From NCBI GenBank assembly GCA_036250195.1, contig JAVHZZ010000005.1, positions 126,298,098 through 126,362,097 of the forward strand: a DNA stretch of 64,000 nucleotides, given 5' to 3'. Made by a program: the position numbers and the translations under genes. The notes under the pieces are model-generated. The model made no database searches. It saw only the letters and a list, made by a program, of their open reading frames with translations, and was not told where the DNA came from. Position 1 is the stretch's first letter, and every line of letters begins with the position of its first letter. Positions 1-11,299 of this stretch are shown piece after piece. This DNA is from Mixophyes australis (Eukaryota; Chordata; Amphibia; Anura; Limnodynastidae).

Positions 1-303
1 TTTCAATAATAATTGAAAGAATAAGGTATACAATAATTGCTCTGTCCCTGCTCTAAAGCTGCCTGTGACCTAACCCTGCTCTCTCCATCTGTCAAATGGC
101 GATGGACTGCTGTGGAGGCGGGTATTTATGCATTTCAAATATTGCGAGAACCGAGCCCCGAGATCCGACTACGTCCCGATGACGTTTTGCCTCGATTTCG
201 ATTCCGAACAGGCGGGAGAGTACCGAGCTTGCACGGCTCGGTACTTGGATAGGCAAAGTTCGGGTGGGTTCGGATCTCGGGGAACCGAGCCCGCCCACCT
301 CTA
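1..303 (-). mobile_element. hAT transposon 5' end, truncated by window edge
   Basis: Read on the minus strand, the element starts at 303 with the terminal sequence TAGAGGTGGGCGGG and runs off the left edge. It aligns along its whole length with the 5' part of the hAT at 10960-13441 (TIR, palindrome, TATA-like box and the stretch resembling CCATCGCCATTTGACAGA). It lacks coding sequence in the visible part. The hAT superfamily is inferred from the matching copy, which has an 8-bp TSD. Sequence following the end is TTTAAAAG, the presumed TSD half. Confidence 0.75.
121..130 (-). promoter_or_regulatory. TATA-like box of the hAT 5' region
   Basis: CATAAATACC on the minus strand lies where the related elements have TATAAATAC (11122-11130 and 43670-43678), about 170 bp inside the terminus in each. 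Shared position in three copies supports a promoter role; this copy has one changed base. Confidence 0.4.
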
Positions 304-457
304 TTTAAAAGACATGTATTCTAGTAACATCATGAAATAACATCATAATAGAAAAATATAAAACATACCATCCATCATATTAAAAATATTCAGATAAAAT
401 TCAGATAAAATTTCAGATTAAAATACAAAAATTACAAATTCATATTTGTAGGTGTAA

Positions 458-745
458 ACAGTGGCCAGACTATATAGAAGTAACACAGAGACTCTTGCAT
501 GATGAAAATTCCTATAACAAACTTTCTAAACATCCCACGACTGAATATGTTTCTTTGTTAAGGGATACTCTAATTAAGGGTCTACAAGAACACACAATAA
601 CGAAAGAGGAATAATAATATTTATTGGTTTCTAACCCTATTATTCCTATCTTCTATTACCTACCAAAGATTTATAAAATTTAACAAAACCACCTGGTAGA
701 CCTATCATAACGGGTATCCCCTTATAAAACCACCATCATTTACCA
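458..745 (+). pseudogene. Penelope-like element reverse transcriptase fragment
   Basis: Plus-strand translation gives PLE-typical text with stops: LLRDTLIKGL followed by NPIIPIFYYLPKIYK, then a degraded proline-rich PGRPI-type region. In PLE reverse transcriptases the segment before the RT core contains 'FYYLPKIHK...PPGRPI'. Reading frame is interrupted by at least two stops and a shift near 690. Only this short part of the ORF is present; no GIY-YIG end is visible downstream. It is the third PLE locus in the window, besides those at 29.8-40.5 kb and 43.3-49.7 kb. Confidence 0.7.
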
Positions 746-2017
746 GCAGGCATGCTCTCTGTAGAAAGTATATTGAAATGTATTCAATCCATGCAAGGCA
801 TTCTCTTTATAACACAACCTTCACTATATTGCCATTTTCGTCTGAGTTTTATGACACACCAAAAATGATTGTATATTGATTTGCATATAATATTTTTGCA
901 TAGGGTGTTAAATACACCTTAATCTAATAAGTTAATTGTTTCACACACTTTAGTCAAAGCTACTTTAATGCCCTCGGCATATTTACATTAAAAGATATGG
1001 AGCTGCTCTACCCTCCCCAGCTTTTTGTGATACAGTATAAAGCAGAACATTAAGCTAACTCCAATAGACCTACATATTTCTTAATTAGAGCAAGCCCTTT
1101 GTACAATTCAGCAAACAATGTAATGCTACAAGAGACCAAGTTTTAATTTTCCCCAGTTTAGGGCTTCCATGTCTCCTGTTTTTACCAAGGTGGTCCCGTT
1201 TTTTTTTCATTCAAGAAACTCCCGATGAATATAAATTAACAGAATAAACTAGTGGATAGACTCCTGTGGCTGGATTCACCTTCCCCCACATGAAAATGGC
1301 AAGAGATAACTTATTGAATAAATGTATTTCGATTATTGGAGAATGTGGCTGGTATATTATTGTAAATGCAGTAAGTGTATTTTGGGTACTGTTTTTTTGG
1401 AGAGACCCTACTTGTGTAACATTTTGAGGTAGGAAATCATATATAAATTAGCCTCTAGTATCAGTCAGGTGTGGGCTGCATTCCTTTGCTAGCATGGGTT
1501 CCCTGTTCGTCTGTGTGTCTACCCAATAATGCAGTTTTGGGAATCCCATGTTATTGTAAATTGCATTTAAATCCAATTTTAGTTAATACATTGCATCCTG
1601 TGGCTATAGTTAAACAAACATTTTATATGCAATATCTCTATATTGCAAGCTCTCCTGTTGGTATGTAGAGAGGTCTGCTCACTTTCAAAGTCATGGAGAA
1701 ATGAATGAGATATGAACATAAAGTCCTTAGTCAAATCTAATCCTGGTTGGTTGGCTCAGTGCTCTCCAAGATTGGGTACCCTGCTCAACCATCCACTAGG
1801 ATTGGTGCAATATTTCAAATACTTATTTGAATTGATGGCAGGGGTGGAGACTCGTTTTGGCTCTATATAAAGAGCACACATTTCTGTATTGTGTTTGTAC
1901 ATTCTTGTATTCCATCTTTGTGTATTATGCCTACCATGTAACATTCTTTGTAAATGCTACCTATGAACAAACAACACAAATTTGCTTACAAGATCCTGCA
2001 TAATGCGTATTATCAGC
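746..2017. other. Unassigned AT-rich sequence
   Basis: No convincing ORF, terminal repeat or recognisable repeat family seen. A short plus-strand ORF at 1471-1668 has no recognisable domain and is treated as chance. Confidence 0.4.
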
Positions 2018-2330
2018 TGTAGTCCTGTGACCTAAAGGTAAGAGCTAACCTTATAATCAGGCAACACTCTGCTTGATACCCTGCAGTACTGAAGCTAAGT
2101 AAGCAGTTAGGAGGAATCAGACACAGTTGGAAGCAAAGTGTTGCAACAGCAGCTATAGACAGCACCCAGGAGTAAGCAGTTCCAGGTACAGGAAAAGGAG
2201 GCTGGTGGAGGCAGCAACAAGTCTCTACCACAAGACGAATGGTAAACTAAAAAGAGATGGCAGGGTCACAGAGTAAGCCCACACTGTCACAGTTTATAAT
2301 TGGCAAGTGGTGAGATAATCTTAGTTTGCT
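2018..2330 (+). repeat. 5' LTR (degraded) of Gypsy-like element
   Basis: Aligns with 4640-5090 over several blocks in the same orientation, with many substitutions and indels. Confidence 0.5.
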
Positions 2331-2357
2331 TTCTGCAGACCAGATCAGGAGACCAGC

Positions 2358-2700
2358 ATGGCTAAATACAGCCGAATGACCAAGGCAGATATTGAAATCT
2401 TGTGTCAAGCAAGAGCTGTTGACATCTTCTGTCTAGCCACAAGAGGTGAGATAAAAAAAATGCTTATAAGCTGCAATTGACAGCACAGGTCAGAGGTGGA
2501 AGATGCTGATGGTGAGAGTGACTAAGAAATAAGCCCATCAGCAATCACAAAGGGACCAGCAAGAACCTCCCAAAGCCCAGCACCTACTCACAGCAGCTGT
2601 TCTTCTTCACACCGTGAACTGGAAATGTTGACTGCTCAACTACTTATCAATAGCGAGGCTGCTTTGTTAAAGATTCAGCTTCTGGCCTGAAAAAACATGG
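2358..2700 (+). pseudogene. gag N-terminus remnant
   Basis: An ATG at 2358 opens MAKYSRMTKADIEILCQA, resembling the 'K.elq.LC..rgi' start of Gypsy Gag proteins of vertebrates. The frame hits a stop near 2478, after about 40 codons. Further Gag-like text in the same general region (LEMLTAQLLINSEAALLK) shows the gene continued but is broken by stops and shifts. No nucleocapsid zinc knuckle is seen. Assignment to Gypsy rests on this start, the flanking LTR-like repeats and the integrase remnant. Confidence 0.5.
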
Positions 2701-3904
2701 TGTCTCCAGAGCAGTAGCTGTGAGGCAATAAGATGTGCTAGTCCAACAGTCAGTCCCAAAAGACTGTATAAATAGGGGGAAAACCCTTTTAGTAGCCAGC
2801 CACCATTCTGCTCCATCCTTGGGAGATATCTAAGATAACCAGAGCCCAGAAGGTGTTATGGCTGGAAGAAAATAGGACACTTTAGGATGAATTATCCCAC
2901 AACTCAAGCACCACCGACTCATGCTCTTAATCTGAGATCAGGATCCCGGCTTGACTTTTTGATCAGTGGAGGTGAGCCCACAGAGATTGTTCCCACTCTT
3001 GTAAGTCCAAAGTGTAATGTGAAAGTTAGTGATTCAGTGGAAAGAATCACTTGTATGGCCAAAAGGTCACCTCAAAATATATGGAGGCACCTACAGCTTG
3101 TCCAATTGGAACCACTAAGGGGAAGAGGTCTAAAGGGGGCCTCAATCACTGTGGTGATCCCTCACATTGCTGATCACACTACTGTGATATAGTATCATAA
3201 TGCCAAAGTAACAGTTGCATATGGACCTCCATGAGACATGTCCATGGTGAGGGTATGTCTTGAATTGGAAGCTGACAAGGGGACCAAGAAATTGCAGTCA
3301 CGGATGGCCTCTCAACAGATTTGGACCCAGAAAATAATCTTGGCCAAGTGATGCGGACAGAGTTTGTTAACTCCATCACCCAGAGTCAACCTGTCAGACT
3401 ATAATCTAAAGGAGTTTTGCCAGCATCACCCAACCAGAGGAACAGATCAAAGCTGCAAGGAAACAATACTCAAGGAGCTACCACAGCATGAACCAGCCCA
3501 GACAGAATGGCTCAAGCTTCTTGATCATCAGAACTTTCCAGCCAGCTAATTGCCTCTGAAGAGACAATGTCACCTTGCAATGCAGAGCATGTTTTCTTCA
3601 GACATCTTGGTCCTGTGGAGCTGCCCAGTGATGCTTCTGTCTCTAGTAGGATGCCAGCTCCAGTGGCGAGCATAGTGACAACCACCTTGACCTCTATAGA
3701 CCCCCGGTAGAGTGTCTCAACTTAGTAGAAAATGAGGGCGGCAAGATAAGGGAAGCTCATTTCTCTGATCCATCTCTGGAAGGCATGATGCACCAAGATG
3801 GTGGCAGTCTTTCAGGATGGAGGTGGGAAGTGTGACGTGGTGAAAAAGGGTTAATATACAGGTTAGCCAAAAAGTTGAAGAGTATAGACCTATCAGGGAA
3901 CATG

Positions 3905-4065
3905 TTCAGCTTGTGGAGGAACCAAACACTGAAGCATCTGACCCAGAACTTTTCTGGTCCAGAATGTTGAATGACATCCAGATCTTCTGTAAGTCCTGTA
4001 ATGTGTGTCAGGTGCTTAGATGCCCCAGTGTAAATGCTCCCCTCAGATCTATGCAACTCTAAAGC
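3905..4065 (+). pseudogene. Integrase zinc-binding (HHCC) remnant
   Basis: Plus-strand translation around 3950-4060 contains LFWSRMLNDIQIFCKSCNVC followed by Q, close to the Gypsy integrase 'W.gm..dv..yv..C..CQ' half of the HHCC zinc-binding domain. The two cysteines are kept; the upstream histidines are hard to place. No DDE catalytic core follows, because sequence downstream becomes the fold-back MITE and then the 3' LTR. This is the best evidence that the 2-5 kb interval is a retroelement. Confidence 0.65.
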
Positions 4066-4130
4066 AGATACTATGGATATTTGTGATTTTGGAGAGGGGA
4101 GACTGGAAGCAATAGCTGCAACACCTCATG

Positions 4131-4243
4131 TTCGTGCTGTTAAGGTGGTAATGCAAAGAGGCGCTGGCTGCACAATGTTTTTTACAAAGCCTTCTAGCTT
4201 GTACAGCCGGCACCTCTTTGCATTACCACCTTAACAGCATGAA
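4131..4243. mobile_element. Fold-back MITE, 40-bp arms
   Basis: Arms 4131-4170 and 4204-4243 are inverted copies with about three mismatches (core CTGTTAAGGTGGTAATGC) around a 33-bp loop. It has no coding capacity. No convincing TSD is seen, so the transposase superfamily is undetermined. Confidence 0.7.
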
Positions 4244-4639
4244 TGATAGTGTCACCCTTCAAAGTGACGTTATTTTCCCCTGACGGGATGTTCATTGGTT
4301 GCATTTGTTTCAGGCCCCTTTTTTGCAAAAAGTCGGGATAAACACTCAGATGGTAATGACAGCATTGTGCTCATCATGTCAGGTATATCTTGTCGCCATT
4401 TTCATCAGTGGAATTAACTACCCAGTCCAAACACAAATTTAAAAAACACACCATCTGCATCAGGACAATAATTTTATTGGAGTATTGATGATTTTGCAAG
4501 GTGGAACTGTGAGGCCCTATAAGTGAATTGGTTAGATTCAAAATTACAAATTTGTTTTGTTTATTTATGGTATATATAAATACTAAGCTATAATTTTTCT
4601 CAAGTGACAATTTACACTATATTATTTGGATTTAATTTC

Positions 4640-5090
4640 ATGCACAACTCCTATTATCTGCTATCACCCTGCGACCTACAGATAAGAGCAAACCTATAAT
4701 TAATTTCCTGGCTGTCCTGTTTTGAACCAAGTGTCCTGAGTCAATGCTCTGCCTACTAAAATGCTGTCATGATCCTAAGTAAGGGGTAAAGAAGACATAG
4801 CCACAGTCACCAGCCAAGAGGTGCTGCAGCAGCATTGTACAACATCCAGAAGTAAGCAGTTCCAGGTGCATGTTATGGAGCCTGATGGTAGCAGTGTCTA
4901 CTCTCCTAAAGTACTGCATATTTGGCACTTACAGTCGGTGAGTGTTTGGTGGTTGAGTATCACCAATAGGAGTGGTTAATAATGGTAAGTTACTGATGGT
5001 AAAAGGAAACCCCAAAGCCAATAAAGCTACATATAAACAAGTGAAAGGACAGGATGGCAGAGAAAGACCATCCTTTCACAGTTCCTATAA
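4640..5090 (+). repeat. 3' LTR (degraded) of Gypsy-like element
   Basis: Shares order and orientation of blocks with 2018-2330. Contains CCAATAAAGC near 5020, a possible polyadenylation signal of the LTR. Confidence 0.5.
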
Positions 5091-5143
5091 CTGCGTTACC
5101 ATATTTGTGACCTAGAAAGAAATATGGGATAGATGCTATGGTC

Positions 5144-5400
5144 CAGAGCCGTAACTAGGGTGGTGCGGGCTGTGCCGTCGCCCAGGGCGCAAGCCTGAGG
5201 GGGCGCAGCAGCCGCCCACTACCTTCCCCTCTGTGGCACATAGTAAACCAAAAAAACCTAAAAAATAAATAAAAATAGAATTGTGGCTTTCCCCCGACTC
5301 GCGGCACCTTCCCCCGCGACTCGTGCGGGGGGGGGGGGGGGGGAGGGTCTTTAGCCATGAGAGGGGGGAGGGGCTAGTGTGGTGGCAGATCCATGAGAGT
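5144..5400 (+). mobile_element. hAT-like terminal fragment with G-rich tract
   Basis: Begins CAGAGCCGTAACTAGG, a hAT-style terminal sequence, followed by a GC-rich segment. The matching inverted end was not found downstream, so this is one end only or a truncated copy. A run of 17 G lies at 5327-5343. Confidence 0.45.
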
Positions 5401-6111
5401 ACTATGAAAAAAACGCCGGCTCCCTGTCACTGCAGCCTCACTGATGATGTCACCATGCTGTCAGTGCAGAAGAGCCTGAGAACAGACCTTAAGTAAGTTG
5501 AGGGGAGGGGGATCTGTCAGCTCTGTTAGTTGCTCTCTCCCTAAGCACTGGTCACTTAAATCACATGCTGTGTGTTAGCAGCTCTCTGCTTCCAGGACTG
5601 CCCCTCCCAGCATCCCCAGCTCCTCCTGACAGCCCTGCATTCCACCAACACTCTCAAGTGCCGAACTGTCACCTCTGTTCCTGATAACTATGACTCCAGT
5701 GCCCCTCCCAACTCTCGGTGCACTGTATCGTACAGAACCCTCATCATTGACCTTTACTTGCCCTGCATATCAGTTCCCTCTGTTTCTATCCAGATATGTT
5801 TCCCTTCCTCCTGATCCCTGACACCTGTCAATTCTGACTCCTGGACCCCCGAAATACAGCTGTAACCTCTGCACCCTCTCCATCACTACTGCAGGTATCC
5901 CTCATCTTCCTTATATCTTATATAGACCACCCCCTAATTCCATGTAGCTGATACCGGCCCTCTTTCCCTCCACCATAAACACAGAATATTTCACACACTG
6001 ACCTGCAGTAAGGGGAGCCCTAACCTCTTCCCTGTCTCACAGCCACCAAATCCCAAGCAGGTGGGTGAATATCTCTTCTGTATAATTTTTATGCTGTCAT
6101 CAGGATATGAT
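5401..6111. other. Unassigned CT-rich sequence between hAT-like end and minisatellite
   Basis: CT-rich text without recognisable coding motifs. A short plus-strand ORF at 5572-5814 is low-complexity (Ser/Pro/Leu) and not credited. It may be internal to the hAT-like element that starts at 5144. Confidence 0.35.
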
Positions 6112-6890
6112 GTTATAGGAATGCTCTAATAGGAATGCTTTCTGTATAGTATGGCAGTCATAGGAATGCTCTCTGTATGGTATGGCGGTCATAGGAATGC
6201 TCTCTGTATAGTATGGCGGTCATAGGAATGCTCTCTGTATTGTATGGAGGTCACAGGAATGCTCTCTGTATAGTATGGAGGTCACAGGAATGCTCTCTGT
6301 ATAGTATGGAGGTCACAGGAATGCTCTCTGTATAGTATGGAGGTCACAGGAATGCTCTCTGTATAGTATGGAGGTCACAGGAATGCTCTCTGTATTGTGT
6401 GGTGGTCATAGGAATGCTCTCTGTATAGTATGGCGGTCATAGGAATGCTCTCTGTATGGTATGGCGGTCACAGGAATGCTCTCTGTATAGTATGGTGGTC
6501 ATAGGAATGCTCTCTGTATAGTATGGCGGTCATAGGAATGCTCTGTGTATGGTATGTAGGTCACAGGAATGCTCTCTGTATAGTATGGCGGTCACAAGAA
6601 TGCTCTCTGTATAGTATGAAGGTCACAGGAATGCTCTGTGTATGGTATGAAGTTCACAGGAATGCTCTGTATGGTATGGAGGTCACAGGAATGCTCTCTG
6701 TATTGTATGGTGGTCACAGGAATGCTCTCTGTATTGTATGGTGGTCATAGGAATGCTATCTGTATTGTATGGTGGTCATAGGAATGCTCTCTGTATAGTA
6801 TGGCAGTCACAGGAATGCTCTCTGTATAGTATGGCGGTCACAGGAATGCTCTATGTATGGTATGGCGGACACTAGGAGGCTCTTTATATT
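6112..6890 (+). repeat. 31-bp minisatellite, about 24 copies
   Basis: Direct tandem repeats of a 31-bp unit with core AGGAATGCTCTCTGTATAGT. Copies vary at ATAG/CACAG, TATAGT/TATTGT and GGCGG/GGAGG positions. Units abut without spacers. A diverged array of the same unit appears at 51588-51840. Confidence 0.92.
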
Positions 6891-6897
6891 GTATGCT

Positions 6898-6903
<6 letters not shown>

Positions 6904-6945
<42 letters not shown>
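6904..6945. repeat. (TA)n microsatellite
   Basis: Uninterrupted TA dinucleotide run following the minisatellite. Confidence 0.95.
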
Positions 6946-6948
<3 letters not shown>

Positions 6949-7542
6949 TATTTAGTGTGATGGTGATAAGGGTGCACAGTGTAATAAAGATGGCTCCATG
7001 GCACGATGTGATAAAGGAGAAACTGTGATGGAGGGCACAATGTGATGAAGGGGCAGTGTGATACAGATGGCACCGTTGCAATTATGTTTTAATTTGTTTC
7101 AGTAAGTTTTATTTCAAAAACCAATTCATTTTTTATACAGCTAGCATGTGATAGCTGCATTTAAAGTACTTTGATTCTATGGAGGCTTATTATTATTGCA
7201 TTACAAATGCTACTACAATGCACAAAATTGACACAATATATCAATCTGTAGAAAGTATTTTAGTACAGAGAATACTTAAATGCACATACAATTTTATTGA
7301 AATTCTAACCAAACCCTTTACAATATGTTTTGCTATATTTTAATTACTTTTAAGTCAAGCTAATTGACCTATAAACATTATATTGTTTCCATTATTTATA
7401 TTTGCAGACTGACAGAACAACATTAAGCGACCCTACCAGATCAACTGAGTATGAAATCTTCTTAGTGAGAATTATCAAAATACTTGAACACTGCAGAAAT
7501 AAAACGAGGCAGGTCTGAAATAAGCAGAACATCCTTTATTTA
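6946..7542. other. Unassigned AT-rich sequence
   Basis: No ORF or repeat recognised. Contains imperfect 'gatgaaggggcagtgtgat' type repeats at 6960-7075, then AT-rich text up to the TSD of the next hAT. Confidence 0.4.
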
Positions 7543-8469
7543 ATTACACTCAGGGCCGGACTGGCCATCTGGCACTTCTGGCAAATGCTAGAAGGGCCGA
7601 TGGCTGGATGGGCCGGCCCGACTCCTCCCGTCTTCTTGGTGGCTGGTTCCTCCCCAGGAACCAGCCACCTCTGCTGCGCGCTCCTCAGGTCCCTCCCCCG
7701 TTATGCTGTGCACTGTCACACTGGTGAGTTTCCTGGGTTTTTTTTACTGAAGAGGGGGAAGACGTGTGAGAGAGCCAGGGGAGTAGGTGGTACAGGAAGA
7801 TGTGTGAGAGCCAGCGGAGAAAGGAGAGAGGGACAAAGGAGAAGATGGTGCAGGGGCATAGGTAAAAGAAAGTGTAAAGGGAGAGACATCTTAAGAATTT
7901 GAATGTCAGGGATGCAGCTATCACAAAACACAATTAATAATGAAGACTGGAAATGCACAGGGGGGACAAGTGTTAAATAAAATAAAAAATTAAGCCTTCA
8001 TACTCCATTCACTTATATTTTCTATACCCCCACTCCTAAATTTCTGCTTCGACCACTGCCCTCTATTCCTGCTCCCGACTGCCTGTGTGAGCTGACAGCT
8101 GCTGATCCCTCCTTGCCCAGCGCGCCCAGTAGGAGAACAGAACACAGGATGCCATAATCAGGTAAGTTCATATATTTTCTCGTGTGCAATATGTTTTTAA
8201 CCATCCTTTCTTGAACTGGGGACACTACAGTGTATCCAATAATGTTTAACACTGTGTATTGCTCATTATTGCGCTGTAATGTTTTTTGCATATTTATCTG
8301 TACAGAGATTTTTAATTAAGAGGAAAAAACATTGCTTGTCATAAATTGTATCTGTAATTGTGTCAATATATCTATTTTTGTCTGCATTGTATATGACGTA
8401 TTAAGCTGCTCTTGGGACTCACACTCAGTATCTGATATGCTGTACCAATTTTTATTTGTGAATGAGTTT

Positions 8470-8770
8470 TTGTCTGAGCTTTACTAATGATTTGGGGGCA
8501 CTACTATGGCATAATGTTATTTGGGGTCACTATTGTGGCATAATATGATTTGGAGGCACTGTTGTGACATAGTATGATTTGTGGGCACTACTGTATGGTA
8601 TATGTTTTGGGGCACTACTATGCCATAATATGATTTGTGGGCACTTCTGCATGACCAAATATGAATTGAGGGTAATACTATGTGGCATAACATGACCTTG
8701 GGGCACTACGATGTGGCATAATATGAACTGGGCACACTACTGTGTGGCATCATATGAACTTCTGCCAAAG
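8470..8770 (+). repeat. Degenerate tandem array, unit about 30 bp
   Basis: Repeated motif like GGCATAATATGATTTGGGG plus CACTACT, diverged, 8 or so copies, inside the 7551-10295 hAT. Confidence 0.7.
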
Positions 8771-9493
8771 GCAAGTCTTTCATTGTTGAATATGATGGGA
8801 GCCCAAAGAAGTTGCTGTATCGGGGCCCAAAATTCCTCTTGTCAGCCCTGCCTGTGAGTCAAGGGGGTAGACGTCTCCAGGTAAATAATCTAAATGTTTC
8901 CTATCTAATCAAACTGATGGATCACATCCAATTATTTCTCACCCACCTCCTCTATCCCCCTTAATTGATATACTGTGTTATTTAAAATGAATAGAAAAGA
9001 CGCATATCCAATTACTGTAGTAAAACAAAAATATTTTTCTCTGACATTTTGCTGTAGATGGAAATACTTTTAATGCGGCCGTGTGGGTTCAACTAATCAT
9101 TCAATAGTTATGTTTTTTTTAGATATATGTTTTATTTCATGTGGAATGATTCATGAAAATTCTGCCATTACTATTTAATTGAGGGAAAAGGGTACCTGTT
9201 ACATATATGTGTGTGCAGGGGCCCCCGGAAGTAATATAAATGTGTCATGTGATGCGGCCGCCTGTGCGGCGTGTGCCCCCCGGGCAGACATCCGTCAGCC
9301 TGCGCCTGTGTGTGTGTAAGTACTCTGTTCGTTGTTGCTATTTTGTGGGAGATTTGAAAAAAGCAAAACATTGTTTCCTACAGTGGTGTCTGTATAATTG
9401 GTGGTATTGCTGTAGTATGGGGTGGCGTGGTGGTGGCAAAGTTGTAGTGTGTTTGGTGCTTAGTATTGCTAATAAGTAGGAGAGGGTATTGCT

Positions 9494-10013
9494 ATAATGT
9501 GGGGGGTGATGCCGGTTACTGTAATGTGGGGGGTCATGCTGGACGCTGTAATGTGTGGGGTCATGCTGGACGCTGTAATGTGGGGGGTGATGCTGGACGC
9601 TGTAATGTGGGGGGTGATGCTGGACGCTGTAATGTGGGGGGTGATGCTGGACGCTGTAATGTGGGGGGTGATGCTGGACGCTGTAATGTGGGGGGTGATG
9701 CCGGATGCTGTAATGTGGGAGGTGATGCCGGATGCTGTAATGTGGGGGGTGATTCTGGATGCTGTAATGTGGGGGGTGATGCTGGATGCTGTAATGTGGG
9801 GGGTGATGCCAGTTGCTGTAATGTGGGGGGTGATGCTGGATGCTGTAATGTGGGGGGTGATGCTGGATGCTGTAATGTGGGGGGTGATGCTGTAATGTGG
9901 GGGGTGATGCTGTAATGTGGGGAGTGATGCTGGATGCTGTAATGTGGAAGGTGATGCCGGATGCTGTAATGTGGGGGGTGATACTGGTTGCTGTAATGTG
10001 GGGGTGATTGATG
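9494..10013 (+). repeat. 27-bp minisatellite
   Basis: About 18 copies of a unit with core TGTAATGTGGGGGGTGATGC. The period is a multiple of three, so long open frames exist on both strands, but they are products of the repeat and not genes. Confidence 0.92.
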
Positions 10014-10303
10014 TAGCATGAGTGTGTGTGGGGGGTTATTTATTGCTGTAATTTGGGTACTAATAATGTATTGTCATGGTATTTATTGATGTAATTGGGA
10101 TGCTAACAATGTAATGTTGAGGGTCATTAGCAGAAATAAATACCCCCCCCCCCCCCCCCCACACACACACTCATACTACATCATGTTGTACTGGCGCCAG
10201 CATCAGTGTGCAACAATATAGTGCATGGAGCCCACAACACGTGGGCCTGTGAGCTTTAAATGCCAGGGCTGATTTTTAGTCCCAGTCCGGCCATGATTAC
10301 ACT

Positions 10304-10886
10304 CCAGTATGCAATACCAGATAGCTTTCTGTGATGAATTTGTGTGTGAAACATACATGGTCATAAAAAAGAAACAAGTAAGAAAAGACTCTAATGATGT
10401 ATATTATTATGCCAAATCATGAGAAATCATAAATCACTCACGTTTTCATTTAATTATGAATTGAATCTGCTGTGGTATTTTGCAGGCCCTGCAAGAAGCC
10501 ATAATTAGATTTATCAGCTCCTAGAATTTTTTTCTGTGGGTACTCAAAGTCATTATGTAAATTTATACATTATATAAGAAGTTTATAAGCCCTGTAACAT
10601 ATTTCTAAAATGATCTTTTAAAAGCATAATTTGATGCTAGCAAGTGTTCATAGGGATGTAAAGTCATTTAGACAGTTGAAAAATAGAATATACCCTAAAT
10701 ATATAACATTCATAAAGAACTTTGTTCATGATTATTCTCTGGAGCTGAAAAGCAGTGCAAGAATTTTCTCCAGCACTGGGAGTAATTTAAGTGATTTTCT
10801 GATTATATTCACCAGCCATTTTCAAGATCATCATGGTTGATATTTATTTATTAATATACCCTTTATATATTTTATAGTTAGATAAA
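10304..10886. other. Unassigned AT-rich sequence between hAT and L1
   Basis: No ORF or repeat family recognised. Contains several ATTA/TAAT-type homeodomain-like words, unremarkable for the base composition. Confidence 0.4.
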
Positions 10887-11008
10887 GCTGTTTCAATTCT
10901 TTTTTTTTTTAATCAAGTACTTTTTTATTGAATTTTAGTACATATAAGGTAGAGATGGGCGGGTCCGTTTCTCCGAGAACCGAAACCACCCGAACTTTGG
11001 GTATCCGA

Positions 11009-11032
11009 GTACCGAGCTGAGCAGCTCGGTAC
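11009..11032. repeat. Perfect subterminal palindrome of hAT
   Basis: GTACCGAGC and GCTCGGTAC form a 9-bp stem around six bases. The copy at 220-244 keeps the stem but has a different seven-base loop. Subterminal inverted motifs are typical transposase-binding places in hATs; binding here is inferred. Confidence 0.75.
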
Positions 11033-11121
11033 TCTCCCGCCCGTTCTGAATCCAAATCGAGGCCGAACGTCATTGTGACGTTGTCGGATCTCAGGGCTCG
11101 GTTCTCGCGATACTTCAACTT

Positions 11122-11130
11122 TATAAATAC
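11122..11130 (+). promoter_or_regulatory. TATA box of hAT promoter
   Basis: TATAAATAC, about 1 kb upstream of the ATG at 12125, at the same distance from the terminus as in the 43509-48388 element. Confidence 0.55.
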
Positions 11131-11299
11131 ACGCCTTCACAGCAATCCATCGCCATTTGACAGAGGGAGAGAGCAGGGTGTAGTCATAGGCTAATTAAAG
11201 CAGGGACAGAGAATACAATATTGTTCTTGCAATTGCTCTAACCAAAATCGCTAGTGCAGAGAGGAGGATAGAGTTTTATTATTTTTTCTTCATATTTGG

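Larger units (their letters stand above)
2018..5090 (+). mobile_element. Decayed Gypsy-type LTR retrotransposon
   Basis: Two direct repeats frame this interval: about 2018-2330 and 4640-5090 share blocks such as AGTAAGCAGTTCCAGGT and a GACCTA-AGATAAGAGC-like start, as expected of old LTRs. Between them lie a gag-like start at 2358 and an integrase zinc-binding remnant near 3905-4065. Order LTR-gag-integrase-LTR fits a Gypsy-like element in plus orientation, about 3 kb and therefore internally deleted. Exact ends and TSD could not be fixed. A fold-back MITE sits inside at 4131-4243. Confidence 0.6.
7551..10295. mobile_element. Complete non-autonomous hAT, 2745 bp, with TSD
   Basis: Ends are CAGGGCCGGACTGG and its inverted copy (13 of 14 bases), flanked by a perfect 8-bp duplication ATTACACT at 7543-7550 and 10296-10303. 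Length of TSD and the CAGGG-type terminus place it in the hAT superfamily. No transposase sequence is seen. The inside is a patchwork: a degenerate array at about 8470-8770, a possible older hAT end (reverse complement of CAGGGCTGACAAGAGG) near 8836-8851, a GC-rich patch near 9240-9310, a 27-bp minisatellite (9494-10013) and a C-run followed by a CA tract near 10143-10171. Confidence 0.88.

Noticed and set aside
6112..6890. Regular repeats suggesting a CRISPR array
   Set aside because: Units abut without unique spacers and the context is a vertebrate genome; it is a minisatellite.
7585..7958. Overlapping frames on both strands near the hAT left end
   Set aside because: Low-complexity Arg/Gly or Leu/Ser/Pro text in a transposon interior with no domain.
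9466..9915. Long open frames on both strands over the 27-bp minisatellite
   Set aside because: The repeat unit is a multiple of three, so frames stay open by periodicity. No start context, domain or non-repetitive part supports a gene.
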